Made by a program: the position numbers and the translations under genes
Source of the DNA: Heracleum sosnowskyi
Lineage: Eukaryota > Streptophyta > Magnoliopsida > Apiales > Apiaceae
Direction of reading: 5' to 3'
NCBI GenBank assembly: GCA_030848705.1
Contig: CM061245.1
Coordinates: 73,705,564 to 73,769,563 of the forward strand
Length of the DNA: 64,000 bases
Notes under the pieces: generated by a model
The model's input: only the letters and a program-made list of their open reading frames with translations
Databases searched by the model: none
Told to the model about the DNA's origin: nothing
Shown: one piece after another, positions 11,265 through 21,907 of the stretch
Position numbering within the stretch: position 1 is the stretch's first letter
Layout of the letters: every line of letters starts with the position of its first letter

Positions 11265-14132
11265 TCATCCAGTCGCAAGAATGGTGAACTTCGACTCACG
11301 GTTCACCGTATTACCAACTTCATAATTCAGCCACTGACCATTAACCTTGAACACTTCATCCGGAAACTTATGGAAAATCTCTACTGCATCATGCGGAAAT
11401 GCTGATTTAACCGTGTTAGGCTCCAACCACCTCGACTTACGCTTTCCTGGAAAAAATCTGAAGCTAGACTTGAAACGCAGAACTCGCTGACCAGGCACAA
11501 ATGAATGTTTCACCACCCCTCTTTCATGCCAGTCCTTAACCTTCTTCTTATATAGCCTGTTGCTCTCGTAGACTTTACCATACCTCAATTGATCCTGTAG
11601 TGGTTGGAGTTCAAGTGTAGGAGCTTCTTCCATAGATGGTTTAAGTCGCTCCTGAGAATTGTTCATCTTTGCTAATCCAAGAGATTCGAATGACATGTCA
11701 ATCTTCCTTTTCCACGGAGGTGCATTCAACAACTGAAGTTGCTCTGCTCTATCTTCGACTTCAGTCTCAGAATCCCCTATCAAGACTCTCTCCACTGTAT
11801 CTGACTTCAGCGGTTGTTCAATCTCTGTATTGACAACAGAATCGACCATCTCCAAATTAAAGCACTCTTCTTCCTCAGTTGGAAATTTCATTGCCTTGAA
11901 CACGTTAAAAGTGACCTTCTGATTTTGAACCCTCATTGTAAGCTCTCCTTTCTGCACATCGATCAAAGTTCGGCCTGTAGCTAAGAACGGTCTTCCCAAG
12001 ATAATAGGAATCTTCTTATCTTCCTCAAAGTCCAGAATAACAAAATCAGCAGGAAAAATGAGCTTATCCACTCTAACCAAAACATCCTCTACTATACCCC
12101 TTGGATATGTGATCGAACGATCAGCCAGCTGTAAGGACATAGTAGTAGGTTTAGGCTCCGGCAGCCCAAGTTGCATGAAGACAGACAACGACATCAAATT
12201 TATGCTAGCTCCCAAGTCACACAAGCACTTGTTGAAAGATAGATTGCCGATTGTGCACGGAATGGTGAAACTCCCTGGATCCTTCAGTTTTGGAGGTAAC
12301 TTCTGCTGTAGGATAGCACTGCACTCTTCTGTAAGAGCAACGGTCTCCAACTCCTCGAGCTTCAACTTCCGAGATAGAATACCCTTCATGAACTTTGCGT
12401 AGCTCGGCATTTGTTCTAGAGCTTCCGCAAAAGGTATATTGATATGCAACTTCTTGAAAACCTCCAGAAATTTAGCGAACTGCTTATCCAACTTCTGCTT
12501 TTGAAGACGTTTAGGGAATGGCGGAGGAGGATAGACTTCCTTGCTCTCTGTAGCTGGCTTCGGAACAGGTTTCTCAGTAGAATGGTCACTCTTCTCCGAA
12601 TTGTCCCCCAACTGATCAGCTTTTTCTCCATTTTTTTCACTTTCTGGCAGAATGGGAGGCGCGGGCGCGCTATGAACAGTGCGGGCGCGCCCTAGGTACT
12701 GTTCACTTTTCAAATTTTCTTTGTTTTGCTCTGTTTCTGAGTTCTGATCATTCGTAACCCTTCCAGATCGCAAAGTAACTGCTTTAACATGTTCCTTGAC
12801 TTCTCTTTTGCCTGGATTAGCTTCCGTATCACTAGGGAGAGTTCCTTGTGGTCTATTCAGCAAGGCATTGGCAATCTGACCGATTTGATTCTCCAGAGTC
12901 TTGATTGAAACGGCTTGGCTCTTGCACATTAGCCTCAATTCCTCCAGTTCGGACTTTTCATTGGACGATTGACCAACATTTCCTTGAGATGGTTGTTGAA
13001 ACCCTGGTGGTTGATACGGTTGCCTTGGAGCATACTGCTGCTGAAAGCCAGAAGGGTTGAATGGCTTAGCTCCAAATTGTTGACCTTGATACTGCTGATA
13101 CTGCTGTTGAGGTTGATTCTGGCCACCCTGATTGTTACTCCAGCTGAAATTAGGATGGTTCCTGTTGTTGGGATGATAGGCATTAGGCACTGGCTGCTGT
13201 GATCTCTGGAAATTGCTCACAAACTGCGCCGACTCACTAGATATGGCACAATTATTCGTCTCATGTGCGCCCGCACAAAGCTCACAAACACTAGCCACCT
13301 GCTGAACTCCATAATTTGCCAAAGAATCCACCTTCATTGTCAAAGCCTTCAACTGGGCTGCTATAGCTGTAGCTGCATCAACTTCAAGAACTCCTGCTAC
13401 TTTGCCTTGTGATAATCTCTGAGTAGGATTCTGATATTCATTCGCAGCCATCATCTCAATTAACTCATAAGCTTCCTCGTAGCTCTTAGCCCATAGAGCT
13501 CCACCTGATGCCGCATCAAGCATTGGTCGAGATTGACCTCCAAGACCATTATAAAAACAATTAATCACCATCCAGTCGGGCAATCCATGATGTGGACATC
13601 TCCTAAGCATCTCCTTGTAACGCTCCCACGCTTCACATAAAGTTTCACCAGAATGTTGTGCAAACTGAGTAAGAGCATTCCTGATTGCAGCTGTTTTAGC
13701 CATGGGGAAGAATTTAGTGAGAAACTTCTGAGCAAGATCCTCCCATGTAGTAATAGAACCTGCTGGTAGAGAATGCAACCAGCCCTTAGCCTTATCCCTC
13801 AGAGAAAATGGGAAAAGTCTCAGCTTCACAGCATCTTCCGACACTCCGTTGAATTTGAAGGTGTCACAGATCTCAATGAAATCCCTAATATGCATATTAG
13901 GATCTTCCGTTGGAGCACCCCCAAACTGAACTGAATTCTGCACCATCTGAATGGTGCCAGGCTTGATTTCAAAGGTATTGGCTGCAATAGCCGGCCTGAC
14001 AATGCTCGACTGACTGACATTGATCTTTGGCTGAGAATAGTCCTTCAAAGCCTTCGTTTCTGGTGCTACAGGTTCTCCCATAACTAGATTCAATTCAAGT
14101 GATTCCTTACGAGATTGAGAACGTGTTCGCAT
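11265..14132 (-). CDS. Element C gag-protease protein fused to an integrase-type C-terminal tail
   Basis: An intact frame of 955 residues. Residues about 60-250 resemble the Athila-type gag (retrotransposon gag domain, with Trp-Leu and Phe-rich helices). A compact zinc knuckle Cys-x2-Cys-x3-His-x4-Cys lies near 281-293, followed by a Gln/Pro-rich stretch. A retroviral-type aspartic protease carries the Asp-Leu-Gly-Ala-Ser active-site motif near 640 and an ILGRPFL motif downstream. Residues about 837-945 (WHE..., FVPGQRVLRF..., FPGK..SRW...) match what I know of the extreme C-terminus of Athila pol, after the integrase core. No RT, RNase H or integrase catalytic motif lies between. The frame therefore looks like an internal deletion that kept an open junction. 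The protein probably forms particles and processes itself while another element supplies RT and integrase. Confidence 0.88.
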   Translation of the reverse strand: MRTRSQSRKESLELNLVMGEPVAPETKALKDYSQPKINVSQSSIVRPAIAANTFEIKPGTIQMVQNSVQFGGAPTEDPNMHIRDFIEICDTFKFNGVSEDAVKLRLFPFSLRDKAKGWLHSLPAGSITTWEDLAQKFLTKFFPMAKTAAIRNALTQFAQHSGETLCEAWERYKEMLRRCPHHGLPDWMVINCFYNGLGGQSRPMLDAASGGALWAKSYEEAYELIEMMAANEYQNPTQRLSQGKVAGVLEVDAATAIAAQLKALTMKVDSLANYGVQQVASVCELCAGAHETNNCAISSESAQFVSNFQRSQQPVPNAYHPNNRNHPNFSWSNNQGGQNQPQQQYQQYQGQQFGAKPFNPSGFQQQYAPRQPYQPPGFQQPSQGNVGQSSNEKSELEELRLMCKSQAVSIKTLENQIGQIANALLNRPQGTLPSDTEANPGKREVKEHVKAVTLRSGRVTNDQNSETEQNKENLKSEQYLGRARTVHSAPAPPILPESEKNGEKADQLGDNSEKSDHSTEKPVPKPATESKEVYPPPPFPKRLQKQKLDKQFAKFLEVFKKLHINIPFAEALEQMPSYAKFMKGILSRKLKLEELETVALTEECSAILQQKLPPKLKDPGSFTIPCTIGNLSFNKCLCDLGASINLMSLSVFMQLGLPEPKPTTMSLQLADRSITYPRGIVEDVLVRVDKLIFPADFVILDFEEDKKIPIILGRPFLATGRTLIDVQKGELTMRVQNQKVTFNVFKAMKFPTEEEECFNLEMVDSVVNTEIEQPLKSDTVERVLIGDSETEVEDRAEQLQLLNAPPWKRKIDMSFESLGLAKMNNSQERLKPSMEEAPTLELQPLQDQLRYGKVYESNRLYKKKVKDWHERGVVKHSFVPGQRVLRFKSSFRFFPGKRKSRWLEPNTVKSAFPHDAVEIFHKFPDEVFKVNGQWLNYEVGNTVNRESKFTILATG

Positions 14133-14254
14133 ACACGCTCACTAGAATACCTGAAACTCACCAAACAAAGTAAAATTGATGAAAGAATAATCCGAGTCAG
14201 TGAACTTTAACGACCACTGATGACAAGCACATAAACTATATAAATAACACCGAG

Positions 14255-14272
14255 TCCCCGGCAGCGGCGCCA
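14255..14272 (-). other. Element C primer binding site (tRNA-Asp type)
   Basis: In element sense this is TGGCGCCGCTGCCGGGGA, starting 6 bp downstream of the 5' LTR. It fits the tRNA-Asp primer site known for Athila/Tat-group Gypsy elements, with one probable difference from the common form. Confidence 0.85.
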
Positions 14273-14278
14273 AAAACT

Positions 14279-15690
14279 TGTTCGCACAAAATCACGCAAG
14301 CGTACGCGGTCACAAGTAATACAGGATTAAGTAGAGTTCGTTCCCACAGAGACTGCTTTGGTTATAATAGTTTAGCACTTATGCAACAATGTATGGTTAT
14401 TATTCAATGCCAAGACAATTATCAAGATTGTGTTTTAATTAACTAATGAGTTTGTAATTAACTAAAGGAAAGATTTCTGTAAATTTACTTATAAGAATAA
14501 ACATGGGATCCTAACTTCATTAAGTACTTCATCTAAAGTCTTTTGTCTTTAATCAATATATGTGACAGTTATGACAACTAATCGGATAACACGAAATCTA
14601 TACACGCTACCTTTCAGTATACGTATACCAAACCACTCAAACATCCACAAAAGAGATAGAAGTTGAGCAGACACCAATTATGCTTAGACCCTATATGTCT
14701 ATAAGATTTGAAAACATAACGGTTTAATGAGCAAGTTATCCATTCAGATTACATAGGGCAGATGAGATGGTTAAAATCACCTACGAATCATGCATGACAA
14801 ACATACATAAACCTATGCTAGCATGGCAAGTTCTAAATCTCTATATCCACTTTCGCATTCAATAGAGATTAACAAACAATCTTAGATGTTAGCTACGTAT
14901 CCAAGAAGAATAATCACAACCAAACTAGGTTATCAAGAATACATCACACACAAATCTTTAAAACAATTAACTATTAGAATCCATAAATAAATCCGTTAGA
15001 ATCCCATGACGACGATTAGTTCATATTCGAACCGTTCATCATCGTGGGTTCTGATGATAACATGATAGTAATAAGTCTGGAATACTGAATAAAAGTACTA
15101 TAGTTTAGAAAGAACAAACGAGAATCCAAGTATCGCCTAATTTAGAAGAATACAAAGATTAGATGAAACTAGGTCTTCATAAATCAGCCGTCTTCTTGTT
15201 CTCCTCACCGGTGGATGATTATGTATGTATGTATATTGATTGTATCTGTATATCCCTCAGAAAACGTCCACCAAATACTTATAAAGGCTTAAGGCTAACA
15301 ACTATGGCAAGTTTCCTTTTCTGACCACAAAACTGCAGTTTTCAGCATTCTTTACGCGCGGGCGCGCGGGAGGCGGCGCGGGCGCGCCGGGTTTTCTGCC
15401 AAATGAAGCGCGGGCGCGCGGAAGGCGGCGCGGGCGCGCCTGGATTTCTGTCCAGAATTCTTTTCTCTTCGCGTGGACTGTTTACTCGTCCAATTCTGAC
15501 TTCTACATCTCGAGATATGGCCCAAACAGTGAATGATGTGCAGGTAGCCCAACAAATCCACAACTCTGCCAATTCTATAGCTCTGCACATAATAACACAA
15601 AACACATCACAAACACCACACACTTGAGAATAAAACGATCAATTTAAGCCAACTTAGGACGATCCAAGTGGATATGAAATCCACTTATCA
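14279..15690 (-). repeat. Element C 5' LTR
   Basis: The 1412-bp partner of 8231-9642. Differences between the copies cluster near 14600-14612 (three close together); the others are scattered singles. It contains the GC-rich motif blocks at about 15353-15440 and is followed by target duplication gtagg. Confidence 0.95.
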
Positions 15691-18342
15691 GTAGGCATGG
15701 GAGTTTTGGCAGGAGAGCATTCCATTAAGTTAAACTTCTTTAATAAATCATGAATATATTTTGTTTGACTAATGAAAATGCCTTCATTAACTTGCTTCAC
15801 TTGAAGACCAAGAAAGTAAGTTAATTCTCCTATCATGCTCATTTCATATTTACTTTGCATAAGCTTGGCAAACTTTTGACAAAGTTTCACATCTGTAGAC
15901 CCAAAGATTATGTCATCTACATAAATTTGAACAAGTATAGTAGAGCCATTCACAACCCTGTGAAAAAGAGTTTTATCTACAGTACCTCTAGTGAAGTGAT
16001 TCTCAAGGAGGAACTGTGAAAGTGTGTCATACCAGGCTCTAGGTGCTTGTTTCAAACCATAGAGTGCTTTGAGGAGGAAGTATACATATTCTGGAAAATC
16101 ATCATCTTCAAAACCAGGAGGTTGACTTACATACACCTCCTCTTCCAATTCCCCATTCAGAAAAGCACTCTTCACATCCATTTGATAGACTTTGAAATTG
16201 GCATGGGCTGCATAGGCTATGAAAATCCTTATTGCTTCTAGTCTAGCAACAGGAGCAAAGGTTTCATCAAAATCAATTCCTTCTTCCTGTGAATAGCCTT
16301 TTGCAACCAATCTAGATTTGTTCCTTGTGACTATGCCATTTTCATCCATCTTGTTTCTGAACACCCATTTTGTGCCTATGACACTCCTGTCCTTTGGCTT
16401 GGGCACCAGCTTCCAAACATTGTTCCTCTCAAATTGGTTTAGCTCCTCTTGCATAGCTAAAACCCAACCTGGATCTAGAAGTGCATCCTCAACTTTCTTT
16501 GGCTCATCTTGAGACAGAAAGCTGCTATATAGACATTCTTCTTGAGTTGCTCTTCTAGTTTGGACTTTTGAAGTAACATCACCTATAATAAGTTCAAAGG
16601 GATGATCTTTAGTCCATTTTCTTGAGGGAGGTAGATTTGATCTTGAAGAGGTAGCTTCATGATCATGATTGCCTTGATTGGATATTTGTCCTTGAGAAAG
16701 TCCCCCTGAGTTTGTTATCCCTAAATGATCACTTCTAGAAGCATTTACATGACTATCAACGGTATGACCATTTTGGCTGTCAACGAAACGCTCATTTTGA
16801 CTGTCAACGAATCCACCATCATGACTGTCAACGAAATGACCATTTGGTCTGCTAGCAGCTATTCTTTTCAACCTTAATGCAGCAATTTCATCTTCACTGC
16901 TGCTTTCATCTGTGCTAGATACAACAACTTTAGGCTGTTTCTCAGTAGCCTTAACATGATTCACTTGATCTCCTTCCTCATTCTCAAAAGAAAGACTTTC
17001 ATGGAAACCTTCATCACAGAGACCTTGAATTTTGAGATCATCAAAAACAACATGTACAGATTCCATAACAATGTTGGTTCTGAGATTATAGACTCTGTAA
17101 GCTTTCCCTGATGCATATCCCACAAATATTGCTTCATCTGCCTTTGCTTCAAATTTCCCCAAATGATCAGCTTGATTTCTCAGAACAAAGCACTTGCATC
17201 CAAAGACATGAAGAAAATCCAATAGTGGCTTCTTTCTTTTGAGTAGTTGATAAGGGGTCATACCTTTGGCCTGATTAATCAAAGAAATATTTTGAGTGAA
17301 GCAGGCTGTGTTAACTGCCTCAGCCCAAAAATAAGTTGGTAACTTTGATTCATCTAGCATTGTCCTTGCAGCTTCAATAAGTGTTCTGTTTTTCCTTTCA
17401 ACCACACCATTTTGCTGTGGTGTCCTTGCTGCTGAAAACTCATGCAAAATACCATTTTCTTCACAGAACACCTTCATGCTTGAATTCTGTCCCATTGTCA
17501 CTCCTAATCCTTCTTACTTTCAAGTCAGGATGATTGTTTACCATCTTGATGTGATTGATAATGATTTCACTTGCCTCATCTTTGGAGTGCAAAAAGAAGG
17601 TCCATGTAAATCTAGAAAAATCATCAACAATCACAAGACAATATTTCTTCTTTGAAATAGACATGACATTCACAGGGCCAAATAGATCCATATGAAGCAA
17701 CTCAAGCTGATGGACAATTGATGACTCTGTCTTGCTTTTGAATGATGCCTTCTTTTGTTTCCCTTTTTGACAGGCATCACACAAACCATCCTTGGAAAAC
17801 TCCACTTGTGGAATTCCTCTAGCAGGATCTTTCCTCACCAAATCATTCATAACTTTGAAATTCAGGTGAGACAGTTTCTTGTGCCATAGCCAACTTTCAT
17901 CCTTGCTTGCCTTGCTGAAAAGACAAGTGAAGGTGTCTGGACTTATGCTACTAAAGTCAGCAATGTACACATTCCCTCTTCTGAATCCAGTCATTACCAC
18001 ATTGTTGTTTCCTCCTTTAGAAACAACACAGGCTTCTTTAGAAAAAGTAACTAAAAATCCTTTATCACAAAGTTGGCTGATACTAAGCAAATTGTGCTTA
18101 AGACCATCCACCAATGCAACCTCATCTATGATGACATTCTCTTTTGAAATCAAGCCATATCCCTTAGTGTAGCCTTTGCTGTCATCTCCAAAAGCAATAC
18201 AAGGGCCAGCTCTTTCCTGAAACTCTGTGAGCAGGGTAGAATCACCAGTCATGTGTCTTGAACAACCACTATCCAAGTACCAAAGATTCCTTTTGTCTCC
18301 CTGCACACAATAAAACCAAATCAAGTTGATTTTGGTACCCAA
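15691..18342 (-). pseudogene. Element B pol, 5' part (protease, integrase, most of reverse transcriptase)
   Basis: A Copia-order polyprotein. First is the aspartic protease (Asp-Ser-Gly-Cys-Ser, then RHMTGD). The gag-pre-integrase zinc region (WHKKLSHLN) follows. The integrase D,D,E core has HMDLFGP, SDNGTEF and PQQNGVVERKN. The reverse transcriptase has the Tyr-Val-Asp-Asp catalytic motif. A one-base frameshift lies at about 17461-17501, just after SDNGTEF, so the copy is defective. Between integrase and RT (about 16736-16850) is a peptide with four Val-Asp-Ser repeats, each coded by a copy of the CGTTGA motif. Pol begins just past the gag stop; see the gag-pol junction finding. The rest of pol lies at 7514-8230. 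Confidence 0.92.
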
Positions 18343-20792
18343 GTTTCCTTGGGTCCTGTTTTGTTAGCCTTTGCTTTTCCTTTAATATCATTTTTCACCT
18401 TGGGCTCAGATTGATTTAAATCAATCTTTACCCTTGGTGTTGATTTCTGAGAGTTGCTCACATTTTTATTCATAGCATGCATAGTTGGTGGAACAAACAT
18501 GTTATTCACATTCCATGGCATTTGTGGCACATTAAACATATTCATGTATGGATTAGGCACAAACGACATGCTAGCATATGGATTCTGAAATTGTGCATAT
18601 GGAGAAAACATGTTAGGCATAACAGGGATTGTGGGCGTAGAACTGTTCATTGCAGGCTTGGGAATTTTCACATTAGTAGACTTCTTAACAGATTTGCAGT
18701 TAGTAGATAAATGACTAACACTTCCACAATTGACACATGTCTTTCTAGGAGCATATTTATCAGGTGTGTAATTGTTGTGTTTGTTAATCCCTACTTTGCC
18801 ATTCCTGTTATTCTTTTTATTTCCCTTAACCTCAACTTGAACTTTCTCTAACTTGTCCTTCAATTGCTTGTTAGACAAGTGACCTACATTAGCTCTCTCA
18901 ACAGGCTTCTCAACTTTCTTTGAATTACTAGACTCACCTTGAACAAAGTTCTTGGTGACAGGACCATACTTGTTATTAAGTCTAGTGAGTTTATCTTTTC
19001 TTTTCTCTGTCAACGAAACAGCCTGATCGGTTGATGGTTCATTTGTCAACGAAACATTGCATTCCGTTGACATATGAACCTTCAACAAATGATCATTGTT
19101 GTTTGTTGACTCTGTTTCTGATTCTAAGGTTTCACCAACATACCCTAGCTTCTCTTTGTTCTTTTTCCATGATTGCTCACAGAAAGATTCCATACCTTGA
19201 ACATTAATGATGTTGGTAGCAACATTCCTGGCATCTTTCCATTTTGCAATCACACTTTGTTCTATCTCAAGTTGTGTTTTAAGAATTTCTTCCCTTTGTA
19301 ACACGTTCTCAAGTTCCTTCTTAGCATCCCTACTAACACATCTCATTTTCTCAAATTCAATGAGCTGTGCTTCTAACATTGCATTCCTATCACTTAAGAG
19401 CAAATTAGTCTCTTTTATTCTTGAATTCTCTTTGGTAAGTGATTTAAGAGTAACACGCAAATTATATAGTACAGTAGACATTTCATTTACTGCACTATCG
19501 CATTCCTCTTTAGAAAGCTCAGAAAGATTAGTAATTGTTACCTGGTTGCTTGAGGAGCTTGCTTCCTGCTCATGATTGTTAGCCATAAGAGCCAAGTTGA
19601 CATACTCAACATCATCATCAGAATCTTCACCATTACCAGCCCAATCATACTCATGAGACATGAAAGCCTTTTCTTTTTGCTTGAGAAGTTCAAAGTATTT
19701 CTTTTTATAATCAACATGCTCAAATTTCCTGTTGCCCTTCTCAACCTTGGGCTTTCTGCAGTCTCCAGCAAAGTGACCAAGCATTCCACAATTGAAACAT
19801 TTAGATTTAGACTTTTCAATCCAGTTATTTTTGCTGGGTTGAAAGTCTCTCCTTGCTGGCCTTGCTTCTGAGTTTCTCTTGAACTTGAACTTAGAGAATT
19901 TTCTTGACAGAAAAGCAATGTGTTCATCAATTTCATCTAAGTCATCCAAGTTGGCTGGTTCTGGTTCTTCTTCTTCTGTCATCTTGCCTTTACCCTTGCT
20001 AACATCACTTCTACAACTAGCTCGACTAGTTGTGGCCTTTGCAGCTTCTTCATTGTCATCTTCCAGTTGGTTCACAGATGCAATCAATGCAATGGATCCA
20101 CCTTTCTTCTGTACCTTTTCAATTTCTTCGTCTTGCTCCATTTCCAACTCATATGTCTTCAAGGTTCCATAAAGCCTTTCAAAAGTGTAGTCTTTGTACT
20201 CTTGAGTGTTTCTGAGAGAAACAGTCATAGGCTTCCATTCTTTTGGAAGAGCTCTGAGAAATTTAAGGTTTGAATCTTTGGTTTGATAGATCCTCCCATA
20301 CAGCTTTAATCCATTCAAAAGCTTCTGAAACCTACTAAACGTGTCATTTAGGGTTTCACCAGCTTGAAAATGAAAATGCTCATATTGTTGTATAAGGAGT
20401 TGCATTTTATTTTCCCTAACTTGCTCAGTTCCTTCACAGAGAGTTCTAACAGTGTCCCATACTTCTTTGGAGGTTGTACAGTTGATGACATTGTCAAACA
20501 TCTCTTGCTCCAAACCATTAAACAGAATGTTCATGGTTCTCTTATCTTTATGGACTTCTGCAACATCTTCAATAGTCCATTCTGAGACAAGTTTTGGAAT
20601 TTCCACATCAGGAACATCATCTGGCAGTCCAACTCTAGATGCAAACTTCATGGGAACGTGTGGACCTTTCTCAATGCAGTCTACATATCTTTCATCCATA
20701 GACATGAGATGTAAATGCATCTTTACTTTCCAGTGAAAGTAATTGTCCTTATCAAGAACTGGTATCTTTACTCCTGCATCCTTCTTCACCAT
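18321..20792 (-). CDS. Element B gag (823 aa, intact)
   Basis: An intact Copia gag starting 50 bp inside the primer site, at an ATG that also fits the gag starts of A and E. Residues about 15-230 form the Copia gag-polypeptide (UBN2-like) region that builds the particle. A first CCHC knuckle lies near 333-346 and a second near 685-698, with long charged coiled-coil-like sequence between and after them. Gag of this size with a second knuckle is typical of Sireviruses and longer than ordinary Copia gag. Three copies of the element motif lie at about 19010-19070, read in different frames or directions (Ser-Leu-Thr twice, Ser-Thr-Glu once). The frame stops three codons after a WVP sequence, at the same place as gag in E. 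Confidence 0.92.
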   Translation of the reverse strand: MVKKDAGVKIPVLDKDNYFHWKVKMHLHLMSMDERYVDCIEKGPHVPMKFASRVGLPDDVPDVEIPKLVSEWTIEDVAEVHKDKRTMNILFNGLEQEMFDNVINCTTSKEVWDTVRTLCEGTEQVRENKMQLLIQQYEHFHFQAGETLNDTFSRFQKLLNGLKLYGRIYQTKDSNLKFLRALPKEWKPMTVSLRNTQEYKDYTFERLYGTLKTYELEMEQDEEIEKVQKKGGSIALIASVNQLEDDNEEAAKATTSRASCRSDVSKGKGKMTEEEEPEPANLDDLDEIDEHIAFLSRKFSKFKFKRNSEARPARRDFQPSKNNWIEKSKSKCFNCGMLGHFAGDCRKPKVEKGNRKFEHVDYKKKYFELLKQKEKAFMSHEYDWAGNGEDSDDDVEYVNLALMANNHEQEASSSSNQVTITNLSELSKEECDSAVNEMSTVLYNLRVTLKSLTKENSRIKETNLLLSDRNAMLEAQLIEFEKMRCVSRDAKKELENVLQREEILKTQLEIEQSVIAKWKDARNVATNIINVQGMESFCEQSWKKNKEKLGYVGETLESETESTNNNDHLLKVHMSTECNVSLTNEPSTDQAVSLTEKRKDKLTRLNNKYGPVTKNFVQGESSNSKKVEKPVERANVGHLSNKQLKDKLEKVQVEVKGNKKNNRNGKVGINKHNNYTPDKYAPRKTCVNCGSVSHLSTNCKSVKKSTNVKIPKPAMNSSTPTIPVMPNMFSPYAQFQNPYASMSFVPNPYMNMFNVPQMPWNVNNMFVPPTMHAMNKNVSNSQKSTPRVKIDLNQSEPKVKNDIKGKAKANKTGPKETWVPKST

Positions 20793-20841
20793 GGTTACTG
20801 TTTTGGTCTTGATCTTTAAACTTCTTGTATGTTAGAAGCTT

Positions 20842-20853
20842 GCTCTGATACCA
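20842..20853 (-). other. Element B primer binding site (initiator Met-tRNA)
   Basis: In element sense this is TGGTATCAGAGC, complementary to the 3' end of plant initiator methionine tRNA, two bases inside the 5' LTR. This is the usual Copia primer. Confidence 0.93.
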
Positions 20854-20855
20854 AT

Positions 20856-21902
20856 TGTTAATCCCAAATGACCTAACAGAATTGTAGAAGAGGGGGTTGA
20901 ATATAATTCTTGATATTTCTTAAACTTAAAAACAACTTACAAATAAAAACTGAACTTAATGTAAAAATCACAAGCACATAAATAATTTCAGTTGGATTGT
21001 TTGATGATCTAACTGAAGTGATTTTTATTGCGAAAATAATCTGTGATACAAAATGTACACAGCTGCTCAGTTACAAGAGTGTAGAGAAGTATGCTCTCAA
21101 AGATAGCTAATACAATCTATTTGTTTTTCTTCTCTCTCCTCTATTTTAACTGCTACACTTGGTTATATACATTCCCAAGTTTACAATACTATTTTGGTTA
21201 CACTAAAGTACACTAGTAATAACCATCAGTAGTTTGCTTTTCATTCCTTTTGTCCAATGGTCCTTGGAGATCCTTGCTTTTGTCTTCACGCTTATTATGA
21301 TCACTCCCAAGAGCTTTATTGGAAATTGGAATGTTTCCTTATTTCCAGTAACCATTTTGATGGCTTCCAATGCACAGTACACTTCCATATCTCCTTTAGA
21401 TCTGTTCAGTAAACTGTCACTATCACTTTGTCAACTATTCAAAAAGTAATAGTGATTCATTGATGGCATGGAGATGTGTTTCGTTGATAGCTTTATTCTT
21501 CATTTCGTTGATGGTGTATTCCTCATTTCGTTGATAGAGTAATCTTCATTCCGTTGACAGACTAATCTTCATACCGTTGATAGAGTAATCTTCATACCGT
21601 TGACATGTCTTCACTTAGGCAGAATTACATGGCATAATATATTTACAATTCACCAACCTATTTTGCCTATCTAGTACTTAGTCAACATGACTTAGAAAAA
21701 CCTATCTAATACATACAACAAATTGCATATCAAACTGTGAAGTATTGTACAATACAATTGCTACATCACTCATTTCGTTGATGAGCTTCCTGTCAACGAA
21801 ACACTGCAAAGCATGCCATTTCGTTGACAGTTACAAAATGACTTAATACAAAATCTACTAAGTGTTTTTATAATTATCATCAAGAACAACATATTCCTAA
21901 CA
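20856..21902 (-). repeat. Element B 5' LTR
   Basis: 1047 bp with element-sense ends TGTTAGG...TTAACA, next to target duplication cacta at 21903-21907. The terminal hairpin stem (20878-20886 and 20902-20910) has one mismatch relative to the 3' LTR and a shorter G-tract. About ten CGTTGA/TCAACG motifs occur at 21450-21610 and 21770-21830. Confidence 0.95.
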
Positions 21903-21907
21903 CACTA

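Larger units (their letters stand above)
8231..15690 (-). mobile_element. Element C: non-autonomous Athila-like Ty3/Gypsy element (gag-protease only)
   Basis: Two LTRs of exactly 1412 bp (8231-9642 and 14279-15690) differ at about 10 positions by eye. They are flanked by perfect 5-bp duplications gtagg at 8226-8230 and 15691-15695. The primer site matches the tRNA-Asp type used by Athila and related Gypsy elements. The internal region codes for one protein of 955 residues. Reverse transcriptase, RNase H and the integrase core are absent, so C must be mobilised by a related full element. The intact frame and near-identical LTRs show a recent insertion. It carries its own GC-rich repeated motif (GCGCGGGCGCGC). 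Confidence 0.95.
1248..21902 (-). mobile_element. Element B: full-length Copia (Sirevirus-type) retrotransposon nested in A and itself split by C
   Basis: Two about 1.05-kb LTRs (1248-2296 and 20856-21902) bound the element. Perfect 5-bp target duplications cacta lie outside them at 1243-1247 and 21903-21907. Reading on the minus strand the order is 5' LTR, initiator-Met-tRNA primer site, gag, pol, accessory reading frame, polypurine tract, 3' LTR. Element C interrupts pol. The LTRs differ at roughly 11 sites by eye, so insertion was fairly recent. The large two-knuckle gag, Met-tRNA primer site and long reading frame between pol and the 3' LTR fit the Sirevirus lineage of plant Copia elements. 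B carries about 20 copies of a CGTTGA-core motif outside the LTRs and about 10 in each LTR. Confidence 0.95.
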
